From Micromonospora lutea (GTDB taxonomy: Bacteria; Actinomycetota; Actinomycetes; Mycobacteriales; Micromonosporaceae), in NCBI RefSeq assembly GCF_016863535.1, contig NZ_BOPB01000013.1:186001-250000 (forward strand): a stretch of DNA of 64,000 bases, in the 5' to 3' direction. Below are positions 26,201 to 33,608 of this stretch, piece after piece. Below the pieces are notes generated by a model that saw only the letters and a program-made list of their open reading frames with translations, was not told the DNA's origin and did not search any database. Numbering within the stretch: the stretch's first letter is position 1; the number at the start of each line of letters is the position of its first letter. The translations under genes and the position numbers were made by a program.

Positions 26201-28356
26201 AGGCGGGCCGCGACGGGCTCGACCTGGACGCATTGCACACGGCGGCGGTGGACGCCGACGGGCTGCGGAACCTGGTCCGGGAGATCGCCGAGACCCGTTA
26301 CGACGAGGGATACGAGCGCGGCGTGCACGATCACGACGCCGCCGAGATCCTGCGGGTGCTGTTGCGCCTGCACGCCGGTGCGGGGCTGCTGCGCTTCCCG
26401 CCGGCCGACCGGGCTGCCGCGCAACTCTTCTGGCGGTACGCCACCGACGAACCGACCCGGTCGACCTGGACGGCCCGCGCCGCCTCGCTGGCTCGGGCCC
26501 GGGCGCGGTTCGGTCGTCCGGATGGCGAGGACGCCGCCGACCTGCTCTGCGGCCAGCTCGGCGAGGCGATCGAGGTGTTCCTGCGCGATGCCGGGGTTCC
26601 GGTGCCGCCCGGCGGCACCGCGCTCGCCGGGGAGTACCTGTTCCAGGAACTCGCCGCACCGCCGGTGCGCTTCGTCACGGGCAGCGGCGCGCGGGCCATG
26701 CTGGACCGGTTTCGTCGGGCGCTCGGCGGGCCGCAGTCCCGCTCGTCCCGGGAGTTCGACGACGACCTGCGGGCGCTCGGTGCCGACCTGGCCGGCCGGT
26801 ACCAGCTGATCGAGGCGTGGCTGACCGCCTTCCTGGCCACCAGCGACGGCGACCTGTCCGGTTACGACCTGCCGGAGGCGATCGCCGTCGAGCTGTGCGG
26901 GCCCGAACTGGCCCGCGAGGACAGCGCGGCGGCGATGACGGACACGGTCGAGGGCCTGCTCGGCGCCCACCCGCGTATCGAGGGCTCCACGCTGGACGTA
27001 CGGCTGGACGAGACGCTGGCCCGGACCCGCACGTTCCGCACCGAGCTGGTGCCGGCGTACCGGGACTACCAGCGGCGCCGTAACGCGCTGGTGGAGGTCG
27101 AGCGGGAGCGGCTGCGGTTGGAGGAGTACCGGCCGAAGGTGATGAACGCCTTCGTCCGTAACCGGCTGCTCGACGAGGTGTATCTGCCGCTGATCGGCGA
27201 CAACCTGGCCCGGCAGCTCGGTGCGACCGGCGACGGCAAGCGGGTCGACCAGTCGGGCCTGCTGTTGTTGATCTCACCGCCCGGCTACGGCAAGACCACC
27301 CTGATGGAGTACGTGGCCAGTCGGCTCGGCCTGGTCTTCGTCAAGGTCAACGGGCCGGCCCTGGGTTCGAAGGTCACCTCACTGGACCCGGCGGAAGCGC
27401 CCGACGCCACCGCCCGGCAGGAGGTCGAGAAGCTCTCCTTCGCCCTGGAACTGGGCAACAACGTGCTGCTCTACCTGGACGACATCCAGCACACCAACCC
27501 GGAGCTGTTGCAGAAGTTCATCTCGCTCTGCGACGGGCAGCGCCGGATGGAGGGTGTCTGGGAGGGCCGCACCCGCACCTACGACCTGCGCGGTAAGCGG
27601 TTCGCGGTCTGCATGGCAGGCAACCCCTACACCGAGTCGGGGCGACGTTTCCGGGTGCCGGACATGCTCGCCAACCGGGCCGACGTGTGGAACCTCGGCG
27701 ACGTCCTCTCCGGACGCGAGGAGGTCTTCGCGCTCAGCTACATCGAGAACGCGCTCACCGCGAACCCGTTGCTGGCCCCCCTCTCCGGCCGGGATCGCGT
27801 CGACCTGGAACTGCTGGTGCGAATGGCTCGTGGCGACGACACCGCGCGAGCCGACCAGTTGTCCCATCCGTACGAGCCGGTGGAGCTGGAACAGGTCGTC
27901 TCGGTGCTGCGCAAGCTGCTGCGGGCGCAGCAGGTGGTGCTGGCGAACAACCAGGCGTACATCGCCTCGGCGGCGCAGTCCGACGATGCGCGTACCGAAC
28001 CGCCGTTCCAGCTCCAGGGGTCGTACCGGAACATGAACAAGCTGGCCGAACGGATCGTGCCGGTGCTCACCGACGAGGAGCTGGAGGCGATCATCGACGA
28101 CCACTACGTCGGTGAGGCGCAGACCCTCGCGGCCGGCGCGGAGGCCAACCTGCTCAAGCTCGCCGAGCTGCGCGGCCGGCTCACCCCGGAGCAGGCCCAC
28201 CGCTGGGCCGAGGTGAAATCGGCCTACCAGCGTTCGAAGGCGCTCGGCGGAGCCGGCGACGACCCGGTCGACCGCGCCGTCGGCGCCCTCGGCCTGCTCG
28301 CCGACCGCGTCAGCGGCGTAGCCGCCGCCATCGGGAAAGGAAGGGCACCCTATTAA
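23266..28356 (+). CDS. Giant flotillin-associated AAA ATPase (DUF3686-like)
   Basis: 1696 residues; GTG start overlaps the flotillin stop by 8 bases. After a Pro/Ala-rich leader comes a beta-rich region beginning RTEHNCVPRDIVSVGGLMLFGYN, then long helical coiled-coil segments (about 530-860), a further mixed region, and a C-terminal AAA domain. The AAA domain has ISPPGYGKTT (Lys1343, Walker A), LLYLDDIQHTNPELLQ (Asp1405-Asp1406, Walker B) and MAGNPYTESGRRFRVPDMLANRAD (sensor/arginine region). It matches what I recall as DUF3686 or DNA-repair-ATPase proteins encoded beside SPFH proteins. The last residues GRAPY and the stop codon are encoded by repeat copy 2. Cellular function not established. 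Confidence 0.85.
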   Translation: MSEPTAGPAAVGRTPGDAGPAPAAPDPTGPGAADAGTRPGLDDGSYEVLRRRLATQAAELSRRAEALNARRLEVFGSTELRLLSTERIRTEHNCVPRDIVSVGGLMLFGYNVFIGLKPETSVDDVFSLHRFTREPGGSGEPGESRGGSEVAGFRFDEAGHDELPGLLRDPQFVRDFGELYRYYRQARLLQLRRVDGRLLAVFQTGPRTEDIRVLRWRVDVDGTPEYLDSRGEREHVFPPSHDFEWIETTREDHILGRHPHISIDGEVFVETVGGTLTVKVENNTEVGEGIYSEPVDEPLQSLADADVHWARVGPLILLRLRPYKETQWRHLVFNTLTREVVRLDGIGVACQRLPDDHGIIFPGGYHLATGVTRTFDAEVADLEFERVVRSPNGEDVLYVFHARADGRSLLLPYNAIRKEVSAPIPCHGFSLFDDGTLVVFRATSEEPTRVHPMQIWQTPYVSDAYAAAQPAGTGPLERVGNADLVRGISDCLSTTRMVDGVATAGVYEAMIAACARIADHYHWLGEDELGDLATPLAGLRRTATAVLEEHEKVRTLTERARAELDASAEQIASLARRARGEAPLTADDWVAQLGGLRRARGHLETLRELRYVDHDRIDELAGRLDEELAAAGRRAVEFLRRDEAFTGYQQEVERLAARAAEIGTVAEASTVRDELAARTDGLQTITDVVGGLDIADATVRTGILGRVGEVLGAVNRARAVLDKRRQELAAVEGRAGFAAEFALLGQAVTGALAAADTAERCDEQLGRLLLRVEELESRFGEFDDFLAELATRRTDIYEAFSSRKQALLDERARRADRLVASADRIMVSVQRRAGTLGSLDEINTYFASDPMVGKLRSVVEELRTLGDAVRAEELDGRVRAARQEAGRGLRDRLDLYADGGETIRLGRHRFAVNTQPIDVAVVPAEGRMVVAVTGTDYRAPVRDEEFQQTRRFWDQLLVSESAQVYRSEYLATAILAAAEAGRDGLDLDALHTAAVDADGLRNLVREIAETRYDEGYERGVHDHDAAEILRVLLRLHAGAGLLRFPPADRAAAQLFWRYATDEPTRSTWTARAASLARARARFGRPDGEDAADLLCGQLGEAIEVFLRDAGVPVPPGGTALAGEYLFQELAAPPVRFVTGSGARAMLDRFRRALGGPQSRSSREFDDDLRALGADLAGRYQLIEAWLTAFLATSDGDLSGYDLPEAIAVELCGPELAREDSAAAMTDTVEGLLGAHPRIEGSTLDVRLDETLARTRTFRTELVPAYRDYQRRRNALVEVERERLRLEEYRPKVMNAFVRNRLLDEVYLPLIGDNLARQLGATGDGKRVDQSGLLLLISPPGYGKTTLMEYVASRLGLVFVKVNGPALGSKVTSLDPAEAPDATARQEVEKLSFALELGNNVLLYLDDIQHTNPELLQKFISLCDGQRRMEGVWEGRTRTYDLRGKRFAVCMAGNPYTESGRRFRVPDMLANRADVWNLGDVLSGREEVFALSYIENALTANPLLAPLSGRDRVDLELLVRMARGDDTARADQLSHPYEPVELEQVVSVLRKLLRAQQVVLANNQAYIASAAQSDDARTEPPFQLQGSYRNMNKLAERIVPVLTDEELEAIIDDHYVGEAQTLAAGAEANLLKLAELRGRLTPEQAHRWAEVKSAYQRSKALGGAGDDPVDRAVGALGLLADRVSGVAAAIGKGRAPY

Positions 28357-28388
28357 CGTCTCCGGTAGAGCAGGGGCCCCTTCTTAAC
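28337..28388 (-). repeat. Two-unit 31-base-period repeat, copy 2
   Basis: Read on the minus strand: GTTAAGAAGGGGCCCCTGCT then 31 bases further GTTAATAGGGTGCCCTTCCT. It overlaps the 3' end of the ATPase gene (stop 28354-28356) and ends 26 bases before the histidine kinase start. Confidence 0.85.
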
Positions 28389-28413
28389 GCGCCGCACCGG
28401 TTACCGTGCCCGG

Positions 28414-29721
28414 ATGCGGCAGGGCCACGACGGGTTCCCGGACGACCTGGTGGAGGGTGGACCACAGCATCCGTCGCCGGCCGGCGGGTGGTGGTCGACC
28501 GCGTACGAGCGGATGCGACGGTTCAGCGGACGGCGTCCGTGGCTGCTCGACGGCGCGCTCGCGGCGGCCACCGGCGCGGTGAGTCTCGGTATCGGCGTCG
28601 GCGACTCGACCGGGCTGTACCGCGACTTCGACGGCCCGGCGTGGGCGCTGACCTGCCTGGCGACCCTGACGCTGGTGGGCCGACGCCGGGCACCCGTGAC
28701 GGTGCTGCTGCTCTTCTGCGCCATCTGGGCGGGGTACATCACCCTCGGATACCACCCGGTGGTGAACAGCTCCGGTGCCCTCCTGGCCCTCTACACCGTC
28801 GCCGCCGCCCGGCCGGCCGGCCCGACCGTCGCCTCCGCGTCGGTGCCCGCTCTGGTCTGGTTGTACGGTGGCCTGCTCGACCGGCAGGGCTCCCTCCTCG
28901 CCGCCCTCACGCAGAGTCTGGTGTGGCCGGCGGTGGTGTGTTACCTGGGCAGCGCCGCCCGGCGGCTCAACGAGCGCGGCCAGCAACTCGCGGCGCTGAC
29001 CGAGGAGTTGCGCCGCGACCGGCAGGAACTGGCGCGGCGGGCGGTCAGCGACGAGCGGTTGCGGATCGCCCGTGACCTGCACGACGTCGTCGCCCATCAT
29101 CTGTCGGTGGTATCGGTCCAGGCGGGACTCGCCTGGTATGTCCTGAGCACCGATCCGCCGGCCGCGCGCTCGGCGCTGCGTACCGTGCGGGACACCGTCG
29201 GCGAGGCCCTCACCGAGATGCGCGGCATGCTGGGCGTCCTGCGGCCGGGCCAGCCCGAGATCACCGATTCGCCCACGCCGGAGCAGCCCGCGCCGGGGCT
29301 GGCGCGCGTCGACGACCTGCTCTCCCGGATCCGAGCCGCCGGCGTGCCGGTCCGGACCGTGGTGACCGGCGTCCCTCGCGACCTACCTCCCGGTCCCGAC
29401 CTGTGCGCGTTCCGGTTCCTTCAGGAGGCCCTGACGAACGTGCTGAACCACTCGGGTGGCGCGACCACCGTCACGCTCGACCACCAGCCGGACCAGTTCG
29501 TCGCCACCGTCGCCGACGAGGGGCCCCGACACCGGTCCCGCCGGTTGCCGCGCCCGGCCGGGACCGGCGGAGGCCGCGGCCTGATCGGGATGGTCGAGCG
29601 CGCCCGGCAGTACGGGGGCACGGTCCGGGTCGAGCAGGACGAACACGGCTTCACCGTGCGGTTGACCCTGCCCACGTCCCCGCCGCCTCCGTCGCCGGAG
29701 TCGCACGCCGCCCGGCGGTGA
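28414..29721 (+). CDS. Sensor histidine kinase (HisKA_3/NarL-type)
   Basis: 435 residues. Four to five membrane helices fall in residues 45-190 without a large extracellular loop, then a short coiled coil (RLNERGQQLAALTEELRRDR). The phosphoacceptor motif DERLRIARDLHDVVAHHLS has the reactive His at about residue 223. The ATP-binding domain shows RFLQEALTNVLNHSGG (N box) and GGGRGLIGMVERARQYGG (G box). It pairs with the response regulator that starts 46 bases later. The signal is likely sensed within the membrane. Such pairs often regulate transporters or envelope functions, but no target is evident next door. Confidence 0.93.
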   Translation: MRQGHDGFPDDLVEGGPQHPSPAGGWWSTAYERMRRFSGRRPWLLDGALAAATGAVSLGIGVGDSTGLYRDFDGPAWALTCLATLTLVGRRRAPVTVLLLFCAIWAGYITLGYHPVVNSSGALLALYTVAAARPAGPTVASASVPALVWLYGGLLDRQGSLLAALTQSLVWPAVVCYLGSAARRLNERGQQLAALTEELRRDRQELARRAVSDERLRIARDLHDVVAHHLSVVSVQAGLAWYVLSTDPPAARSALRTVRDTVGEALTEMRGMLGVLRPGQPEITDSPTPEQPAPGLARVDDLLSRIRAAGVPVRTVVTGVPRDLPPGPDLCAFRFLQEALTNVLNHSGGATTVTLDHQPDQFVATVADEGPRHRSRRLPRPAGTGGGRGLIGMVERARQYGGTVRVEQDEHGFTVRLTLPTSPPPPSPESHAARR

Positions 29722-29767
29722 GCACCGCGGGCGGTTCCGGTCAGTCGCCGTCGTCCACAATGAGCGG

Positions 29768-30451
29768 ATGACTCGGGTGCTCGTGGTGGACGACCAGGTC
29801 CTCATCCGCAGCGGGCTCGCCGCGCTGCTGCGGGCAGCGCCCGGCATCGTCGTGGTGGGCGAGGCCGACAGCGGTGAGGAGGCGATCCGGCTGGCCGCGC
29901 GGACCACACCCGATGTCGTCCTGATGGACGTACGGATGCCGGGGATGGGCGGCATCGCCGCCACCGAACGGATCGTCGCCTCGGCGGCCGGGCCGGCTCC
30001 GAAGGTGCTTATCCTGACCACGTTCGACCTGGACGAGTACGTCTACGACGCGCTGCGCGCCGGAGCCTCCGGCTTCCTGCTGAAGGACACGCCACCGGAG
30101 CGGTTGCTCGACGCGGTGGCCACGGTCGCGGCCGGGACCATGCTGTTCGCGCCGAGCATCCTGCGGCGCCTGGTCGAGGCGTACGTGACCCGGTCGCTGC
30201 CCGGATCCGGGCCGGTGCCCGAGCCGCGGCGCGAGTTGCACGCACTGACCGCGCGCGAACGCGAGGTGCTTCAGATGGTGGGTCGCGGCATGTCGAATAC
30301 CGAGATCGCCGGCCACCTCGTCATCTCCGAGGCCACCGTGAAGACCCATCTGAACCGGGCCATGGGCAAGCTCGACCTGACGAGCCGGGCGCAGGCCGTC
30401 GTCCTCGCGTACGAGACCGGTCTGGTGACACCCGGGCATCGATCGGACTGA
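29768..30451 (+). CDS. NarL/FixJ-family response regulator
   Basis: 227 residues. The receiver domain has Asp8-Asp9 (VLVVDDQ), phosphoacceptor Asp54 in VVLMDVRMPG, and LTTFDLDEYVYDALRAGASGFLLKDTPPERL containing the conserved Thr and Lys. The LuxR-type HTH is HALTAREREVLQMVGRGMSNTEIAGHLVISEATVKTHLNR. Phosphorylated by the adjacent kinase, it should bind DNA as a dimer. Its stop faces a convergent gene 29 bases away, so the two-component pair closes the plus-strand block. Confidence 0.95.
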   Translation: MTRVLVVDDQVLIRSGLAALLRAAPGIVVVGEADSGEEAIRLAARTTPDVVLMDVRMPGMGGIAATERIVASAAGPAPKVLILTTFDLDEYVYDALRAGASGFLLKDTPPERLLDAVATVAAGTMLFAPSILRRLVEAYVTRSLPGSGPVPEPRRELHALTAREREVLQMVGRGMSNTEIAGHLVISEATVKTHLNRAMGKLDLTSRAQAVVLAYETGLVTPGHRSD

Positions 30452-30480
30452 CGCGGCGGACGATCCGATCGGCCGGACCC

Positions 30481-31419
30481 TCACACCCACGGGGCGGCCC
30501 GCATCTCGTGCGGCGACAGGGAGATCTCCATCCGGATGCCACCGTAGACGGCTGAGCTGTCCCGGTCGACGTTCTTCTTCGCCCAGTCGGCGGCCGGCTT
30601 GATCAACTCTCGCTGCGACTGCAGGAGTGTGTCGGCGAAGCTCTGGAAGAGGGTGCGGCACATCCGCGAGCCGGCGCGGTAGCGGCAGGCGACCCAGATG
30701 CCCGTCACCTTCGCGTCGTCGTCATGATTGATGACGACGTAGACAGAGCCGTCCGCGCCCGGTGCCTCGCACCGGGTCTCGTACTTGCCGCGTTTCAGGT
30801 CGGGTTCCGGTTCCGGCGCGCAGGTCCACGAGTTCGCCTGCTCCAGCCACCGCTTCGCGACCAGCGTGACGGTGACGCCCGGGAGGTAACGGTCGTCTCC
30901 CTCGGGGAAGTTCTCGGGCACCGGCGGCGGCTCACTGCTGCCCGGCGGTGTGCCGGTGACTGTGCCAGCCAGCGCCCCGGCGACGCCACCACCGAGCATG
31001 CCGACCAGCAGCGCGGCGACGGTCACCAGCACGGTCACCGCTCTGCTCGGGCCGGTGGACCGGACCGGAGCCCGAACCGGCATCGGCGGCCCGGGAACCC
31101 GCATCGCGGGCGGAACCGGCGGAGGAGGCGGGACCGGCGGCCCAGGTAGGACCGGCGGTTCAGTTGGGACCTGCGGCACAGGTAGGACCGGCGGCCCAGG
31201 AGCGACCGGCGGCACCGGTGGGACCGGCGGTCCAGGTGCGATCGGCGGCCCAGGTGGGACCGGCGGCACCGGCATTGCGGGCTGAACAGACTGAGTGGAC
31301 GGGCCGGCGGCCGATGGCACGGGCGGAGCCGGAATACCGGGGGCGACCGGACGCCAGGTGGTGCCGTCCCACCAGTGTCTGCCGTCGGGTGAGTAGTGCA
31401 CGGGCGGATGTTGGTTCAT
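30481..31419 (-). CDS. Pro-rich single-pass membrane protein, last gene of an envelope operon
   Basis: 312 residues. The N-terminus HYSPDGRHWWDGTTWRPV carries a short W-W-W motif as in SHOCT/DUF2510-like cytoplasmic modules. A proline repeat region (PPVPPVAPGPP) leads to a helix at about 128-155 (VTVLVTVAALLVGMLGGGVAG). The extracellular part contains four cysteines (WTCAPE, YETRCEAP, IWVACRYR, SRMCRTL), probably two disulfides. Start ATG 31419 overlaps the stop of the upstream gene (ATGA), so it is the third gene of the 33412-30481 operon. I recognise no defined family. Confidence 0.8.
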   Translation of the reverse strand: MNQHPPVHYSPDGRHWWDGTTWRPVAPGIPAPPVPSAAGPSTQSVQPAMPVPPVPPGPPIAPGPPVPPVPPVAPGPPVLPVPQVPTEPPVLPGPPVPPPPPVPPAMRVPGPPMPVRAPVRSTGPSRAVTVLVTVAALLVGMLGGGVAGALAGTVTGTPPGSSEPPPVPENFPEGDDRYLPGVTVTLVAKRWLEQANSWTCAPEPEPDLKRGKYETRCEAPGADGSVYVVINHDDDAKVTGIWVACRYRAGSRMCRTLFQSFADTLLQSQRELIKPAADWAKKNVDRDSSAVYGGIRMEISLSPHEMRAAPWV

Positions 31420-32048
31420 CGCAGCGCTCCGATGACCCGGAGGCGGATGGACCCCGGATTGCTCGTGACGACGTAGTAGTTATAGCCGCCGATCTCCGCT
31501 TCGGCGTCCTCGTTGGCCTCGACCCGATCGACCACCCAGTTGTGGATCTCCTCGGTCAGCGCCTCGTCGGCGGTGTAGGGCAGTGCCGCGAGCCACAGCA
31601 GGTAGTCCATGACCGCCTCCGTCGGCTCCTCGTCAGGCGGGCGTACGACCAGCATGCTCACGTCGGAGATCAACCCCTCGACCTCCTCGATGGTGGTCTC
31701 GAAGGTGAGGGTGCCGACCATCAGTTCGCATTTCCAGTACTCGTCCCGCTCCTGCTCACAGGGGTGTCCCTTGGCCTTCAGCGCGTCAATCACGGCACTG
31801 GCCTTGAGGACCGGGATACAGACGACCCGGCGGCAGGGCACGGTCGTCGCGGTGGCCTGATACCGGCTGGTCGGCAGGTAGGCGCCGAGTCCGGCGACCA
31901 GTGCGCCGACCAGACCGACGATCGCCGCGACCATGAGCACACGACGCCAACTCCGTACCCGCGTCGGCGCGGGGACGCCAGCCGGCGAACCGGGTGGCGG
32001 GTCGGACGGTGTGGTGCCACCGGGTGGCGAGGCGGTGGGACCGGTCAT
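31416..32048 (-). CDS. Single-pass membrane protein, middle gene of envelope operon
   Basis: 210 residues from ATG 32048, which overlaps the upstream stop by four bases. A Pro/Gly-rich cytoplasmic N-terminus is followed by a helix (VLMVAAIVGLVGALVAGLGAYL, about residues 36-57). The outer domain is about 150 residues with VPCRRVVCIP and HPCEQERDEYWKCELM, so two cysteine pairs are likely, plus acidic EEVEGLISDV. The layout (cytoplasmic low-complexity, one helix, small Cys-paired outer domain) mirrors the next gene, suggesting that the two outer domains work together with the lipoprotein encoded first. Family unknown. Confidence 0.8.
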   Translation of the reverse strand: MTGPTASPPGGTTPSDPPPGSPAGVPAPTRVRSWRRVLMVAAIVGLVGALVAGLGAYLPTSRYQATATTVPCRRVVCIPVLKASAVIDALKAKGHPCEQERDEYWKCELMVGTLTFETTIEEVEGLISDVSMLVVRPPDEEPTEAVMDYLLWLAALPYTADEALTEEIHNWVVDRVEANEDAEAEIGGYNYYVVTSNPGSIRLRVIGALR

Positions 32049-33412
32049 GCCCCTGCCCCCCTGCGCACGAAACGCTTCCACCCCTCGAGGAAGGCGCCCG
32101 CCGAGGTGCCGAGCGTCCGTTCGCAGATGCCGTCGAAGATCGGTAGCTCCACGAACGGCTCCAGCGTGTCATTGAGGGGGATGACCTGGGCATAGAACTC
32201 GACGGCCGCGTCCCGCCCCTTGATCTGCGCGATGTAGGCGAAGATCGACCAGCCCAACAGGTAGTTCAAGCTGCGCTTCGCGCCGTAGAAGTCTTTCGAG
32301 GACGGCAGGCCCCTGAACGACCCCAGTTCGGCTCGTAGCTGCCTGCGGTATCTGCTCGCCTCCGACGGCCACCGCACACCGGTCGCCCAGGTGGCGAAGC
32401 CCTCGACCGCCCAGGTGGGGGCGCCCAGGTCCGAGATGATGGAGGTGGTGGCTCTTGTCTGGGCGGTCACGGAGTGAGCCAGTTCGTGATGCATCGTCAC
32501 CCGGGGGTCTTCACCCGCGTAGTAGTCCCGGATGTTCTTCAGATTGATCAGCGTGGCGGCGCCGGCGCGCTGTTCCGTGTAGACCTGACCGTTCTTCCGG
32601 ACGCCTATTCGGGATGACTGAAAACCGCTGATCTCGGGCAGGAAGGTGGAAGAGCTGCCGAGGCTGAACCATGCGCGGTAGTTGTCGTCGTCGCGCGTCA
32701 GATACATGACGTTGCCGGGGAAGCGCGCCCGACCACCCCACAGTTTCCCCACGTTTGCCGCCTCGGCGGCGGCGGCCGAGGCGTACTTTTCAAGATCCGG
32801 CACGCTCTTGTCGCCGACCAACCAGACGTCCTTCGCGGCCTGCACCACCCGCAGCGGGGTCATGTTCCATGCCTCGTGGGCCAGCGGACCGTTGAGCATC
32901 GAGTCGTTCTGGGTCTCGATGGTGGCCGGCGTGATCTCGGCGATCACCAGCCGGCCGTCCTTCGGCGCGAGCCGGTACCGGAAGGTCTCCGCCGGTGTCG
33001 CGCCTACCGGGCTCTCGTCGGCGGTCAACTGGGTGATCCGGAACACCGGCCCGAAGGTGTGATCGCCGTACGGGATGGCCCGCTGGGTGTTGTAGCCGAA
33101 CTCGGCGAACTCGAACTGGCACAGGTTCGCGAAGACCATCCGCTCGTGTTCGACCAGTTCGGTGTTGGAGCTGTCCAGGTCGGCGACGTACGCCTTCTCG
33201 TCCTTTTCCTTCACGGCCTTAGTCTGCCGGTCGAGGATCTCCCTCAGCCGGCGCTTGTTCTTGTCCCTGGCGCTTCCGGCGTCCTTGCTCTCGATGGAGG
33301 GACGCTCGCGGCCACCGCAACCGGCGAGCAGCAGCCCGCCCGCGACCAGCATCCCCCGCCTCGACAACCGCGCCCCACCGGTCTTGGTGCCCAGCCAGCT
33401 CCCCGTCGACAC
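32045..33412 (-). CDS. Tat-type lipoprotein with gluzincin (HExxH...E) peptidase motif
   Basis: 455 residues from GTG 33412, spaced 7-8 bases after GAGGAAGG; ATG 33418 is too close to that site. LSRRGMLVAGGLLLAGC gives a twin-arginine pair at 18-19 and a lipobox with Cys32. After a linker with a helical RDKNKRRLREILDRQTK comes an NTF2-like region, then MHHELAHSVT (HExxH zinc motif) and, about 25 residues on, WAVEGFATWATG (third ligand Glu), the pattern of gluzincin/peptidase MA-like domains. It is likely an exported, membrane-tethered zinc peptidase or a degenerate relative. First gene of a coupled three-gene operon; substrate unknown. Confidence 0.82.
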   Translation of the reverse strand: MSTGSWLGTKTGGARLSRRGMLVAGGLLLAGCGGRERPSIESKDAGSARDKNKRRLREILDRQTKAVKEKDEKAYVADLDSSNTELVEHERMVFANLCQFEFAEFGYNTQRAIPYGDHTFGPVFRITQLTADESPVGATPAETFRYRLAPKDGRLVIAEITPATIETQNDSMLNGPLAHEAWNMTPLRVVQAAKDVWLVGDKSVPDLEKYASAAAAEAANVGKLWGGRARFPGNVMYLTRDDDNYRAWFSLGSSSTFLPEISGFQSSRIGVRKNGQVYTEQRAGAATLINLKNIRDYYAGEDPRVTMHHELAHSVTAQTRATTSIISDLGAPTWAVEGFATWATGVRWPSEASRYRRQLRAELGSFRGLPSSKDFYGAKRSLNYLLGWSIFAYIAQIKGRDAAVEFYAQVIPLNDTLEPFVELPIFDGICERTLGTSAGAFLEGWKRFVRRGAGA

Positions 33413-33608
33413 GCACATACCTTCCTCGATGTGACAGATGTCGGCGCCCTGCCCTCCCCCGGTGACCCCCCATGCGACACCGGGCAGGCAAGGCACCGAC
33501 TGACACGCTAGGGACGGCGGCGTGGCGAATCATCCGGTACAGGTTTGATCTTCGGTTCCACCCGTCGCGGTAGTCGTCCCGGCCGCCTGCAACCAGCGCG
33601 GTACGGGC

